Shown one piece after another: positions 34,581 through 45,259 of a stretch of 64,000 nucleotides of DNA. The position numbers and the translations under genes were made by a program. The notes below the pieces were generated by a model. It was not told the DNA's origin, did no database searches, and saw nothing but the letters and a program-made list of their open reading frames with translations. Source of the stretch: Dactylosporangium aurantiacum (GTDB lineage Bacteria; Actinomycetota; Actinomycetes; Mycobacteriales; Micromonosporaceae); the NCBI RefSeq assembly GCF_000716715.1, contig NZ_JNYJ01000036.1, positions 62,001-126,000 of the forward strand, in the 5' to 3' direction. Each line of letters begins with the position of its first letter. Position 1 is the stretch's first letter.

Positions 34581-35521
34581 TTGGCGGCCTCCGTGGTGTG
34601 GCCCGTCAGGGCGAGGAAAACGTCGTCGAGATCCGGGGTGTGCACGGAGAACCCCTCCGCGCTGAGGGCGTGCTCGTCGAGCCGGTCCAGCACGGCCCGC
34701 AGCGAGGCGGTGCCGCCGTCGCTGGGGACGCGCAGGGAGAGCGTGTCGTCGTCGCGGGTGGCACCGGGGAAGACCCGCGCGGCCGCGTCGAGCTCGCCGG
34801 CGGTGGTGAAGCGCAGCCGCACGTGCGTGCCGGGCAGCTGCCGCTTGAGCTCGTCGGCGGTGCCCTGGGCGACGATGCGGCCCTGGTCGAGCACCGCGAT
34901 CTGGTCGGCGAGCTGGTCGGCTTCCTCGAGGTACTGGGTGGTGAGGAAGATGGTCACGCCGTCGGCGACCAGGTCACGCACGATCGACCACATGGTGCGG
35001 CGGCTGCGCGGGTCCAGGCCCGTCGTCGGCTCGTCCAGGAAGATGATCCTGGGGCCGCCGACGAGCGTCATGGCCAGGTCGAGCTTGCGGCGCATCCCGC
35101 CGGAGTAGGTGGACGCCGGCTTGTTCGCCGACTCGGTGAGGTCGAAGCGCTCCAGCAGGCCGGCGACGGTGCGCCGGCCGTCGCCGCCGGCCGACCGGTG
35201 CAGGTCGACCATCAGCTGCAGGTTCTCCTGCCCGGTCAGCAGCTCGTCGACCGCGGCGAACTGGCCGGTGACGCCGATCGCGGCGCGCACCGCCCGGGCC
35301 TCGGTGGCCAGGTCGTGGCCGGCGACGCGGATCGTGCCGGCGTCGGCCCGCATGAGCGTGGTGAGGACGTTGACCGTCGTCGTCTTGCCCGCCCCGTTCG
35401 GGCCGAGCAGCGAGAACACCGTTCCCGCCGGGACGTCCAGGTCGATGCCGTCGAGCACCACCTTGTCCTTGAAGGCCTTCCGCAGGCCCGTCACTGCGAT
35501 CGCTGTGCTTGTCATGGGCAT
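34577..35521 (-). CDS. ABC exporter ATPase (DrrA-like)
   Basis: ATPase of a DrrAB-type efflux system, 314 aa. Walker A is GPNGAGKTT, signature STYSGGMRRKLDLAM, Walker B IIFLDEPTTGLDPRSRR, and H-loop TTQYLEEADQLAD. The C-terminal domain is typical of DrrA (TPDLDDVFLALTGH). Known members export daunorubicin-like or lipid compounds. The ATG at 35521 lies inside a palindrome; ATG 35515 is an alternative. Two TGTCA-type palindromes in the promoter region suggest regulation by a repressor not encoded nearby. Confidence 0.94.
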   Translation of the reverse strand: MPMTSTAIAVTGLRKAFKDKVVLDGIDLDVPAGTVFSLLGPNGAGKTTTVNVLTTLMRADAGTIRVAGHDLATEARAVRAAIGVTGQFAAVDELLTGQENLQLMVDLHRSAGGDGRRTVAGLLERFDLTESANKPASTYSGGMRRKLDLAMTLVGGPRIIFLDEPTTGLDPRSRRTMWSIVRDLVADGVTIFLTTQYLEEADQLADQIAVLDQGRIVAQGTADELKRQLPGTHVRLRFTTAGELDAAARVFPGATRDDDTLSLRVPSDGGTASLRAVLDRLDEHALSAEGFSVHTPDLDDVFLALTGHTTEAAK

Positions 35522-35566
35522 GACAATCGGGGCGCCGACTGTCACGCACCTGTCATGGCCCTGACA
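35509..35566. promoter_or_regulatory. Twin palindromic sites at the ABC exporter start
   Basis: Site 1 (35509-35526) has perfect arms TTGTCATG and CATGACAA with a 2-base centre and covers the ATG. Site 2 (35551-35566) has TGTCA/TGACA arms with a near-matching centre. Centres are 41 bp apart. More TGTCA/TGACA boxes lie at 35540 and 35572. Confidence 0.55.
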
Positions 35567-35581
35567 CGGCCACTGACACAG

Positions 35582-36964
<1,383 letters not shown>

Positions 36965-36994
36965 ACGTTCTACAGTGCCCCGCGCGGGCCGCCG

Positions 36995-39928
36995 TCAACG
37001 AGAAAGTGCGCTCAGATCACAGACGCCGAGCTCCTCGAACAGCATGACCGCCTGCTCGTGCCGGCCGAGGCCGGCCAGGGCGCGGGCCTGCTCGTAGCGG
37101 TCGCCGATGCGGATCGTCTTGGCCAGGGCCTCCTCGTTGAGCTGCCGGGCCTCCTCGTGCATGCCGAGGGCGCGCAGCGTGATCGCCAGGTCGTTGGCGG
37201 TGAGGCACTGGCCGGACACGTCGGCGACCTGCTCCATGAGCGAGCGGGCGGCCCGCTGGCAGGCCACCGCGTCGGCGAGCCGGCCCTGCAGGCGGTGGGC
37301 GGTGCCGAGCTTGCTCAGCGTCTCCGCGGAGCCGTACTGGTTGACCGAGTGCTGCTTGAGCACCAGCGCCCGGCGCAGCATCGCCGTCGCGACGGTGAGG
37401 TGCCCCAGGTGCAGGTGCACGAGGCCGATCTCGCCGAGCATGATGCCGAACGCGCGCAGGCCGCCCATGCGCCGGGCGACGGCGAGGCCGCGCCGGTTCG
37501 CGTGCAGCGCCTGCTCGTAGTTGCCGGCCTGGGTGTGCACGAGCCCGATCGTGCTGTTGATCTTGAATTGCAGGCTGGCCGGCGCCTCGTCCATCTCCAG
37601 CGCGGCGGCGGCCTCGGCGGCGGCGATCGCGTCGGCGTACCGGCCGAGCTTGCTGTGCAGCATCGCGGTGTTCGTCAGGGCGGTGCCGACCAGCCGCGGG
37701 ATGCCCTCCCGTTCGGCGATCCGGGTGACCAGCCGCAGCGTCGACAGTGCCTCCGCCATCCGGCCCATCCGGAAGTACACCGCGGCCAGGTAGTTGCGCG
37801 ACTCCGCCTCCAGCTCCGGACTCGGCAGCGTCTTCGCCGCGGCGATGGCGCGCTCGTACAGGTCGAGCTGGGTCTCGCCGTACCCGAACCCGAACAGGAA
37901 CGGCGACACCGCCCGGGTCATCAGGCAGATCTGCCGGTGGCGGCCGAGGTCGGAGGCGAGACGGGCGGCGCCGAGCACATTGGGCAGCTCCCGCTCCAGC
38001 CAGCGCCGGGCCTCCGCGACCCCGTTGAACTCGCGCGCGGTCGGCGGCGGTGCGTCCAGCCGCAGCACCGTGCGCGTGTCGACCAGCTCCAGGAACTTGT
38101 TCGCGCTGGCCACGCTGTGCAGGTAGTGGTCGAGCAGCCGGTCGACGGCCGCGTCGCCGTCGGCCGCGAGCTGTGCGGCGTAGTCGCGCAGCAGGTCGTG
38201 CAGCCGGTACCGGCCGGCCGCCGGCGCCTCGACCAGGTGCACGTCGACCAGCTCTTCCAGCAGGTCCTCGGCCTCGGCGACGGGCAGCTGCGCCATCGCG
38301 GCCGCCGCGGCCGGCTCGAAGTCCCCCGCCGGGTGCAGGCCGAGCAGCCCGAAGAAGCGCTGCAGGTGCACCGGCAACTGCTGGTACGACAGCGCGAACG
38401 CCGCGGCCAGGGTGCGCCCGTCGACGGCCAGCTCCGGCAGCCGCCGGTCCGCGCCGCGCAGCCGCCGGGCCAGGTCCGCGACCGTCCAGCTGGGCCGGTG
38501 CTGCAGCCGCGCGCCGGCGAGGCGCACCGCGAGGGGCAGCCGCCCGCACAGCTCGACGACCTCGGTCGTGCAGGCCCGGTCGGCGAGGGCCCGCGCGCCG
38601 ACGGTGCGCTCCAGCAGCTCGATGCCCTCCTCCAGCGGCAGGACGTCCAGCGACACCGGCTGCACGCCGTCGAGGCCGCCGAGCCGCCGCCGGCTGGTGA
38701 TGATCACACCGGTGTGCGCGGTGCCCGGCAGCAGCGGCAGCACCTGCGCGGAGTCCAGGGCGTTGTCCAGCAGCACGAACACCCGCCGGTCGGCCAGCTC
38801 GGTGCGCCACAGTACGGCCCGGTCGTCCAGCACCGCCGGCACCCGCTCCGCCGGCACGCCCAGCTGCCGCAGCAGCGCGCCGAGCGCCTCGCCCGGGTCC
38901 AGCGGCGCGCGGTCGCTGTGCCCGCGCAGGTCCAGGTACAGCTGCCCGTCGGGGAACTGGGGCGACACCGCGTGCGCGGCCCGCACGGCCAGGGTCGTCT
39001 TGCCGGTGCCGGCCATCCCGTCGATGGCGAGCACGGCGTGCCGCTCGTCGCTGAGCGCCGCGATGATCCGGCCCAACGCGTCGGCCCGGCCGGCGAAGTC
39101 GGCGATGTCGCGGGGCAGGCAGCGGGCGGCGCGGCGCGGCTCGTCGCGTGCCTCGACCGGCCCGAGCAGCAGCGTCACGTCGCCGTTGAGGATCCGCCGG
39201 TGCAGCTCGACCAGCTCGGCGCCCGGCTCGATGCCCAGCTCCTCGGCAAGCATGGCCCGGCCGCGGCGGAACACGGCGAGCGCGTCGGCGCGCCGGCCGG
39301 TGCGGGCGAGGGCCGTCATCAGGTGGCCGCGGAACTGTTCGTGGTGCGGGTACCGCTCGACCAGGTCGGCGACCTCGGCCAGGATCTCCTCGGCGGCGCC
39401 CAGCTTGAGCTCCAGGTCGAGGCAGAGCGACATCGCCGCGGTCCACTGCTCCTCGAGGTGCGCGGCGGAGGCCCGCACCGCGTCGGAGTCGACGTCGGCG
39501 AGGGGCCGGCCGCGCCACAGCGCGAGCGCGGCCCGCAGCTCGTCCCGCGCGACGGCGAGGTCCCCGTCGGCCGCGGCGGCCCGGCCCCGCTCGATCCGGG
39601 CGGCGAACACGGCGGCGTCGAGCTCGTCGGTGCCGACCTTCAGCCGGTAGCCGGACGGCTCGGTGATGACGAGCTCCTCGGGCAGCCCGACCCGGCGCAG
39701 CAGCTGCCGGAGCCGGGAGACGCAGCTGTGCACCTGCGCCCGCGCCGTGGTCGGCGGGTTGGTGTCCCACAGCGCCGAGATGACCTGCTGGACCGGCACC
39801 AGCTGCCCTTCGCGCAGGAGCAGCAGGGCCAGCAGGATGCGCTCTCGGGGCGCCGCAACCGTGATCTCGGTAACCGGTGTGCGGATCTGCACCGGCCCCA
39901 AGATCGAAAACCTGGTCGAATTGCGCAT
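36995..39928 (-). CDS. SARP/AfsR-type regulator with NB-ARC and TPR
   Basis: AfsR-like regulator of 977 aa. The winged helix covers 1-100 (FSILGPVQIRTPVTEITVAA, HSCVSRLRQLLRRVGLPEEL) and the activation domain about 100-255. The NB-ARC ATPase has its P-loop MAGTGKTTLAVR near 300, RRVFVLLDNAL, IITSRRRL and the GRLPLAVRLAGARL block. At least six TPR-like repeats end the protein. ATG 39928 is preceded by GAGGGTGG. Phosphorylation by Ser/Thr kinases, as for AfsR, is possible but not shown. A 22-bp direct repeat in the upstream region may be a SARP site. Confidence 0.93.
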   Translation of the reverse strand: MRNSTRFSILGPVQIRTPVTEITVAAPRERILLALLLLREGQLVPVQQVISALWDTNPPTTARAQVHSCVSRLRQLLRRVGLPEELVITEPSGYRLKVGTDELDAAVFAARIERGRAAAADGDLAVARDELRAALALWRGRPLADVDSDAVRASAAHLEEQWTAAMSLCLDLELKLGAAEEILAEVADLVERYPHHEQFRGHLMTALARTGRRADALAVFRRGRAMLAEELGIEPGAELVELHRRILNGDVTLLLGPVEARDEPRRAARCLPRDIADFAGRADALGRIIAALSDERHAVLAIDGMAGTGKTTLAVRAAHAVSPQFPDGQLYLDLRGHSDRAPLDPGEALGALLRQLGVPAERVPAVLDDRAVLWRTELADRRVFVLLDNALDSAQVLPLLPGTAHTGVIITSRRRLGGLDGVQPVSLDVLPLEEGIELLERTVGARALADRACTTEVVELCGRLPLAVRLAGARLQHRPSWTVADLARRLRGADRRLPELAVDGRTLAAAFALSYQQLPVHLQRFFGLLGLHPAGDFEPAAAAAMAQLPVAEAEDLLEELVDVHLVEAPAAGRYRLHDLLRDYAAQLAADGDAAVDRLLDHYLHSVASANKFLELVDTRTVLRLDAPPPTAREFNGVAEARRWLERELPNVLGAARLASDLGRHRQICLMTRAVSPFLFGFGYGETQLDLYERAIAAAKTLPSPELEAESRNYLAAVYFRMGRMAEALSTLRLVTRIAEREGIPRLVGTALTNTAMLHSKLGRYADAIAAAEAAAALEMDEAPASLQFKINSTIGLVHTQAGNYEQALHANRRGLAVARRMGGLRAFGIMLGEIGLVHLHLGHLTVATAMLRRALVLKQHSVNQYGSAETLSKLGTAHRLQGRLADAVACQRAARSLMEQVADVSGQCLTANDLAITLRALGMHEEARQLNEEALAKTIRIGDRYEQARALAGLGRHEQAVMLFEELGVCDLSALSR

Positions 39929-40080
39929 AACCACCCTCTGTGCGGCGCCTGCCTCCCCTCGAAGCTGCACGCGGTAATGCCCGATGGTAGTCAAATGAGA
40001 GCGGCGAAAGAGCAGGGCCGTGGAGTCTTTTTCATGCAACGCCATGCGCATGCCGGAATGCGTCCAGCTCTTGCAGGGGC

Positions 40081-40110
40081 CTACTCAACTCCCATCGACG
40101 GACTACTCAA
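40081..40110. promoter_or_regulatory. 22-bp-spaced direct repeat, candidate SARP box
   Basis: CTACTCAACTCCCA (from 40081) and CTACTCAAGTCCCA (from 40103) differ at one base and are spaced 22 bp start to start, two helical turns. They lie in the 348-base gap between the SARP gene (minus) and the phytase-like gene (plus), where no gene is seen. Confidence 0.5.
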
Positions 40111-40276
40111 GTCCCACCCCTGCGCGGCGCTGGACGAACGGGGATATTTCGGCTATGCCGGCGCAATCATTTGGGTGAGGGGTCGCGCCCAACGACGTGT
40201 GCGACCCCCAAATTTCGCGCCCCGACCCGCCCGGCGTTCAACTGCCGTTCGGCTGGCTGACCCAACGTGCGGCGTC

Positions 40277-41557
40277 ATGGCCATCCTGCTGCGCGCCGCC
40301 ACGGCCGCCGTCCCCACCCTGCTCCTCACGGCCCTCGCCGCCGCACCGGCGTCCGCCTCGGCTCCCGCCCACGTGACCTCCACCGCGACGCTGCCGCCGA
40401 TCCCGCTGAGCCGGCTCGGCGTCGCCGACGACCGCGGCGTCCAGCTCGGCGGCATCGGCAGCGACGTCTTCCCCACCGGGCGGCCCGGCGAGTACTGGAC
40501 CATCACCGACCGCGGCCCGAACGGCCAGATCACGGTCGGCACCGAGAAGCGCCGGACGTTCCCGACGCCCGACTTCAACCCCACGATCGTCAAGGTCCGC
40601 GCCACCGGCGGCGTCCTGCGCGTCGAGCAGACCATCCCGCTGACCACCCGCACCGGCAAGCCCGTCACCGGCCTGCCGAACCAGCTGCCGCACGACGAGC
40701 AGCCCTACACGTACAACGCCGCGACGCCGCTCGCCATCAACCCGAACGGCCTGGACACCGAGGGCATCGTCCGCGCCGCCGACGGCACCTTCTGGCTCGT
40801 CGACGAGTACGGCCCCTCGCTGGTGCACGTCTCCGCCCGTGGCCGGGTGCTGGCCCGGTACACCCCGGCCGGCCTGGGCCTGACGGGCACCGACTACCCC
40901 GTGGTCGAGGCCTTCCCGGCCATCTACGCCTCCCGGAAGACCAACCGCGGCTTCGAGGGCCTCGGCATCCTGCCCGGCGGTGACCTGGTGATCGGCCTGC
41001 AGAGCCCGCTCCTCGTGCCGAACAAGGCCGCCGGCGAGGCGTCGCTCACCACCCGCCTGCTGCGCTTCTCCCCCCGCAAGGGCAAGGTCACCGCCGAGTA
41101 CGCCTACCGGTTCGCCCCCGTCTCGGTCGTCGACCCCGGCCAGACCAACCCCGCCGAGCTGAAGATCTCCTCGATCGTCGGCCTCGGCCCCGACTCCGTC
41201 CTCGTCGAGGAGCGCACCGACCAGGCGGCCCGCCTGTACGTCGCCGACCTCCGCAAGGCCACGAACCTCCTCGGCGGCCGCTACGACGACCCGGCGACCA
41301 CCCCGTCGCTGGAGCAGGACGCCTCCACGGTCAAGCCGGCCCCGAAGACCCTCCTGGTCGACCTCAACACGGTCCCCGGCGCCCAGAAGAAGATCGAGGG
41401 CGTGGCGGTCGTGAACCCGTGGACGATCGCCCTGATCAACGACAACGACTTCGGCATGACGGACGGCCCGGGCGCCTTCGACGCGGCCGGCCGGCTGGTC
41501 GACAGCGGCATCAAGACCACCCTGGTCACGGTCCGTCTGAGCCACCCGCTGCACTGA
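40277..41557 (+). CDS. Secreted phytase-like/esterase-like protein
   Basis: 426 aa with a Sec signal peptide (MAILLRAATAAVPTLLLTAL, cleavage near APASASA). The mature part matches the phytase-like domain (PF13449 type): RLGVADDRGVQLGGIGSDVF, WTITDRGPNGQ, DTEGIVRAADGTFWLVDEYG, SRKTNRGFEGLGILPGGDLV and the end INDNDFGM. It is predicted to be an extracellular beta-propeller phosphatase/esterase. ATG 40277 gives an ideal signal peptide. Followed by a terminator. Confidence 0.88.
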   Translation: MAILLRAATAAVPTLLLTALAAAPASASAPAHVTSTATLPPIPLSRLGVADDRGVQLGGIGSDVFPTGRPGEYWTITDRGPNGQITVGTEKRRTFPTPDFNPTIVKVRATGGVLRVEQTIPLTTRTGKPVTGLPNQLPHDEQPYTYNAATPLAINPNGLDTEGIVRAADGTFWLVDEYGPSLVHVSARGRVLARYTPAGLGLTGTDYPVVEAFPAIYASRKTNRGFEGLGILPGGDLVIGLQSPLLVPNKAAGEASLTTRLLRFSPRKGKVTAEYAYRFAPVSVVDPGQTNPAELKISSIVGLGPDSVLVEERTDQAARLYVADLRKATNLLGGRYDDPATTPSLEQDASTVKPAPKTLLVDLNTVPGAQKKIEGVAVVNPWTIALINDNDFGMTDGPGAFDAAGRLVDSGIKTTLVTVRLSHPLH

Positions 41558-41570
41558 CCATGCTCGTGAC

Positions 41571-41600
41571 CCGGCGGGACGACCCATTCCGTCCCGCCGG
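41571..41600. terminator. Hairpin terminator between convergent genes
   Basis: Perfect 11-bp arms CCGGCGGGACG and CGTCCCGCCGG around an 8-base loop, 13 bases after the phytase-like stop and close to the stop of the convergent gene. Confidence 0.85.
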
Positions 41601-41614
41601 CGTCTCGGCGCGCC

Positions 41615-42241
41615 TCAGCCGTCGGACATCTCCGTGATCTTCGGGATCGTGACGCCGTGGTTGGCGCACGCGCCGGCCAGGGCGCCCCACTTCTGCACCA
41701 GCTGGCCGACGGCTACCAGCGCGAGACCCGCGTCGTCCTCGCTGTCGCCGGAGCCGGACAGCTGGTTGATCAGGTCCATGGCCTCGGTGCCGGCGACGCG
41801 CAGGTCCTCGTGCCGGGACTCGGCGAACGCCTTCCGCCACCTCTGGTACGCCGCGGCGGCGGCCGCCGGGTCTTCGCTCGGCTTGACCGTGGCGCCGGTC
41901 GTCGGGCCGGCCGAGGCGCTCGCCTTCTTCGCCGCCGCGTTGTCCCGGATGGTCTCGCACGCGGCGATGCCCGAGTCCTTGAAGATCCCCGCCGCCGGGC
42001 CGACACCGGTCGCCGCCGACACGGCCACCGCGACACCACTTCCCACGAGGACGACGGCACCGGCCAGCGCCGCGATCCAGAGCGCGGACATCCTGCGCCG
42101 CCGTCGCGGCAAAACCGCCGGCGCCGGACCGGTCGCCGGCTCGAACGCCTGAGGCCAGGTGGAAGGGTGGCCGAACTGCTGCGGGACTTCGGCGCCGGGA
42201 ACATACGGAACATCTGGGCGGTGAACGTTCGGCTCAGTCAT
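41615..42241 (-). CDS. Single-TM membrane protein with extracytoplasmic domain
   Basis: Unknown function, 208 aa. A Pro-rich cytoplasmic start is followed by one TM near residues 55-77 (ALWIAALAGAVVLVGSGVAV) and an outer domain of about 130 residues with two Cys (AACETIRDN and GACANHG) that may pair. ATG 42241 (MTEPNVHRPD) is preferred; ATG 42259 is a possible start 6 codons upstream. Convergent with the phytase-like gene. Confidence 0.72.
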   Translation of the reverse strand: MTEPNVHRPDVPYVPGAEVPQQFGHPSTWPQAFEPATGPAPAVLPRRRRRMSALWIAALAGAVVLVGSGVAVAVSAATGVGPAAGIFKDSGIAACETIRDNAAAKKASASAGPTTGATVKPSEDPAAAAAAYQRWRKAFAESRHEDLRVAGTEAMDLINQLSGSGDSEDDAGLALVAVGQLVQKWGALAGACANHGVTIPKITEMSDG

Positions 42242-42462
42242 GACCCCGGAGTGTGACATCGTGACGATGCCGTCACCTTCCGCTAAACGGACCACGAAAT
42301 GACCATTCCCGGCCCGACAGTGGTACCGGTCAGATCCTTCAGCTGGCCCCGCGGACAGTTGTCACGCCACTCCTGGACGAATTCGACCACGCCGCGCGTT
42401 GCCCGAGGTTCCCGCCAGCGGTTCGCCGCGCTCCTTCCCATGCCGCACCCGCCGACCAGGGA

Positions 42463-43044
42463 TCAAACAATGGCCCAGTCGAACACGGCTTCACGCTTGA
42501 TGACCGACTGGTATTCGACCATGGTGGCTCGCTGACCGGCCGGTGCCGTGAATGTGATCCAACCCCGTATGCACCTGCCGACCTTCAGCGTTCGATCGGT
42601 GATCGGGTATTCCGGCGCGTCGAACTGCTGGTACGTGACCGATGACGGCGCCGCGACCGTTCCGTCCGCGTACACCAGTGACCATGGCGAGCGGTTGACG
42701 TAGATGTAGTCGTCGTCGGGTCCAATCGCGTCGAGGCACACCAAGACATCTGCCGACGCCCATTCGGTCCCGGGAGAGCCCGGCCGGGGTGCGCTCGCGG
42801 CGGTCGGCTGCCGATAGGCAAGGACGTTGCGGCGGGCTTTCGTGCCATCCCTGTTGAACGGCTGGACGGTGCCGAGCTTGAACACGGCGGCGTCGGCTTG
42901 GCCTGACGGGCTGGGAGAGCTGGCAGGAGAGGACGCGGTCGCGCTTGGTGCGGCGGCAGCCGCTGCGCTAGCCGCCGGTGCGGCAGCACGGCCGGTCGAG
43001 CATCCGGCGAGCGCGAGCAGGATGGTGGGCATGATGTGACGCAC
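42463..43044 (-). CDS. Lipoprotein, DUF4352-like
   Basis: Predicted lipoprotein of 193 aa. The lipobox ALAGC puts the lipidated Cys at residue 15. A Ser/Ala/Pro-rich spacer follows, then a beta-sandwich-like region (FKLGTVQPFNRDGTKARRNV, PWSLVYADGTVAAPSSVTYQ, VGRCIRGWITFTAPAGQRAT) resembling DUF4352/telomeric-type domains. GTG 43044 is chosen because GGAGG lies 5 bases upstream. Function unknown. Confidence 0.75.
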   Translation of the reverse strand: MRHIMPTILLALAGCSTGRAAAPAASAAAAAAPSATASSPASSPSPSGQADAAVFKLGTVQPFNRDGTKARRNVLAYRQPTAASAPRPGSPGTEWASADVLVCLDAIGPDDDYIYVNRSPWSLVYADGTVAAPSSVTYQQFDAPEYPITDRTLKVGRCIRGWITFTAPAGQRATMVEYQSVIKREAVFDWAIV

Positions 43045-43286
43045 GGCAACCTCCAGGATCGGGACCTCGATCTTTTCGGTCGCTCCTGCGGCGAGCCAGC
43101 AGTTCAGCCGCTGGCCGTCGTTCGATCAGGCGGGGCGATCCGACTGGTCGTAGATGCCGTATTCACGAGCGCCGGAGGGCCCGGCTGAAAGGGTGATCCG
43201 CTGAGTGCCCGGCGGGTGAAATATCCGCGACACGGGCGTATCGGGCGATCCACCGCAGTATGATCGCGCGCCGCTACGGTGGGCGG

Positions 43287-44621
43287 GTGGCACGACGAGG
43301 AGCGGTCCGCAACTTCGAGACGGCGCTTGGCGCGATCGGCGTGCTGGCGCTCATCATCACGGCCATCCTGGTCACCGGGTGGAACCCCATCCCGAAGGTG
43401 TCCGGGGACGTCACCGACTGGTGGGAGAAGGTGGCCTCCAGCAGCGGGAAGCTGTCGGAGCCCGAGACGTCGTGGACCGACCGGGTCGGTGGGCAGCCGT
43501 CGGCGGCGGTGATCGTCGGGGACGCGGTCGTCGTGCAGATGCGCGGGACGATCGAGGCGCGCGGGCTGCGCACCGGCACCGAGCTGTGGACCAAGGAGGC
43601 CGACTGGGCCGCGGTCGCCGGGGACGGTGCGAACGCGGTCATGGTCGTCGGGCGGCGCGGCAAGGGCATGGAGGCACTCAACCCCTCCTCGGGCACGGCG
43701 AAGTGGAAGGACGGCGACGCGGTCGGGGCGTGGACGTACCGGGACTCCGTGCTGGCGTTGAGCTGTGACGGGTTGACGGACTGCGCCCTCACGGCGCGGT
43801 CGCCGAAGGACGGGGCGCAGATCTGGAAGCTGGCGCTGCCCGGGATCGGCAGGGTGCTGGCCGGGGCCAACAACGACCTGCTCGGCACGCGGCTGCTGTC
43901 AGCGACGTTCGACGACGCGGTCGAGGCGATGCCCGGGGCCATCCCGGCGATGCTGGGCTTTCCGATCGACCAGCGCGTGCAGGTGGTCGACACGCTGACC
44001 GGGAAGCGGCTGCGTACCGAGGAACCGACGACGAGCAGCCGGATCGTGGTGGTCGGCGGGCGGGTGCTGGTGTCGACCGCGGCGCCGAAGGACGGCAACT
44101 GCCGCTTCAGCCTGGAGGCGCGCGACCCCGCCACGGGCAAGGTGGTGTGGCAGAAGGACGGCTACGACCTGCGGACCTCGTCCGGGGCGGGCTGCGAGCA
44201 GCGCCGCGACCCGGCGGGGGCGGACACGGTGATCGCGGCGACGCGGGGCGACAACCGGGAGGTGTTCCTGTCGCCGCGGGACGGACGGGAACTGTTCGTC
44301 GGGGCGCCCGGTGACACGCTCGTGGCCGCCGACAGCCAGTACGGGCTGATCCGCGGCGCCGACAAGAAGACCCTGCAGGTGATCAACCTGACCACCGGCA
44401 AGACCGCGTGGAAGCAGGAGATCGGCGAGAAGGCCGACGTGGCGATCACCCGCTACGCGGTGCTGGTCACCGACGCCGGGGCGGGGACGTTGAAGGCGTA
44501 CAGGCCGGACAACGGCGGCCTGCGCCTGGACGCGAAGACCACGTCCGACGTGCTCGGCGTCGGCCCCGACGGGCTGATCGTCTCCCGCGGCCGCAATCTG
44601 GGGTTCCTGCCGTTCACGTGA
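43287..44621 (+). CDS. Membrane-anchored PQQ-like beta-propeller protein
   Basis: 444 aa. One TM near residues 15-35 (LGAIGVLALIITAILVTGW) is followed by an outer PQQ-type propeller with repeats such as TGTELWTKEADW, SSGTAKWKDGDAV, DPATGKVVWQKDG and TTGKTAWKQEIG. It may help outer-envelope assembly or sensing; substrate unknown. GTG 43287 is preferred because TACGGT (43275-43280) would give a leaderless start; ATG 43260 is the alternative. Related in layout to the proteins at 55264 and 14655. Confidence 0.8.
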   Translation: MARRGAVRNFETALGAIGVLALIITAILVTGWNPIPKVSGDVTDWWEKVASSSGKLSEPETSWTDRVGGQPSAAVIVGDAVVVQMRGTIEARGLRTGTELWTKEADWAAVAGDGANAVMVVGRRGKGMEALNPSSGTAKWKDGDAVGAWTYRDSVLALSCDGLTDCALTARSPKDGAQIWKLALPGIGRVLAGANNDLLGTRLLSATFDDAVEAMPGAIPAMLGFPIDQRVQVVDTLTGKRLRTEEPTTSSRIVVVGGRVLVSTAAPKDGNCRFSLEARDPATGKVVWQKDGYDLRTSSGAGCEQRRDPAGADTVIAATRGDNREVFLSPRDGRELFVGAPGDTLVAADSQYGLIRGADKKTLQVINLTTGKTAWKQEIGEKADVAITRYAVLVTDAGAGTLKAYRPDNGGLRLDAKTTSDVLGVGPDGLIVSRGRNLGFLPFT

Positions 44622-44624
44622 GCG

Positions 44625-45176
44625 CTAGCGGTGCTCCATCACCAGCGTGAAGGAGGTGCCGGGGGCGAGCGCCTCGTACAGGTGCGGCACGTCGCCGGGG
44701 AACGAGCAGTAGTCGTGCACGTCCAGGTCGACGGTGGCGTCGGCCGGGCCGACCCGCAGCCGGCCGCTCATGAGGATCACGTGCTCGACGGTGCCGGGCA
44801 GGTGCGCGTCGGCCTTGCGCGGGCCGCCCATGCCGACGCGCATCAGGTAGATGTCGCGGCGGGCGCCCGGCGGGCAGGTGGCCAGCAGGGTGCCACCGAA
44901 GTCGGCCTGCTCGGCCTGGATGGACGGGCCCTCCCCGGCGCGGATCACCCGCGGGGCGGTCGGCGCGGGCGGCTCGACCAACCGGCTGAACGGCACGTTG
45001 AGCGCCACGGCGAGCGCCCACAGCGTCTCGATGTTGGGGTTGCCGGCGCCGGACTCCAGCTGGTGGAGGGTCGACTTGGCGACGCCGGCGCGCTTCGCTA
45101 CCTCGCTGAGGGACAGCTGCGCGCGGTCCCGCTCGCGGCGCAGTGCGGCGGCGATGAACTCCAGCGGCGCGCCCAT
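44625..45176 (-). CDS. XRE-cupin transcriptional regulator
   Basis: Regulator of 183 aa: XRE HTH (residues 5-65: LSLSEVAKRAGVAKSTLHQL, ESGAGNPNIETLWALAVAL) followed by a cupin sensor domain (HLPGTVEHVILMSGRLRVG, DYCSFPGDVPHLYEAL). Such regulators usually control a neighbouring transporter; the AzlCD genes are divergent. GGAG precedes ATG 45176. Two 15-bp palindromes lie between the genes. An amino acid or analogue as ligand is inferred from AzlCD. Confidence 0.92.
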   Translation of the reverse strand: MGAPLEFIAAALRRERDRAQLSLSEVAKRAGVAKSTLHQLESGAGNPNIETLWALAVALNVPFSRLVEPPAPTAPRVIRAGEGPSIQAEQADFGGTLLATCPPGARRDIYLMRVGMGGPRKADAHLPGTVEHVILMSGRLRVGPADATVDLDVHDYCSFPGDVPHLYEALAPGTSFTLVMEHR

Positions 45177-45195
45177 CGGACTCCGTTCGGTGTAG

Positions 45196-45259
45196 CGAAC
45201 GATGCATTCGGCTTGACGAACACCTGGTACTGCGTCCAGCATAACGAACTATGCGTTCG
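45196..45259. promoter_or_regulatory. Two CGAA-N7-TTCG operators between XRE-cupin gene and azlC
   Basis: CGAACGATGCATTCG (45196-45210) and CGAACTATGCGTTCG (45245-45259) share the pattern CGAACKATGCRTTCG. The second covers the azlC ATG at 45251. Likely binding sites of the cupin-XRE protein. Confidence 0.65.
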
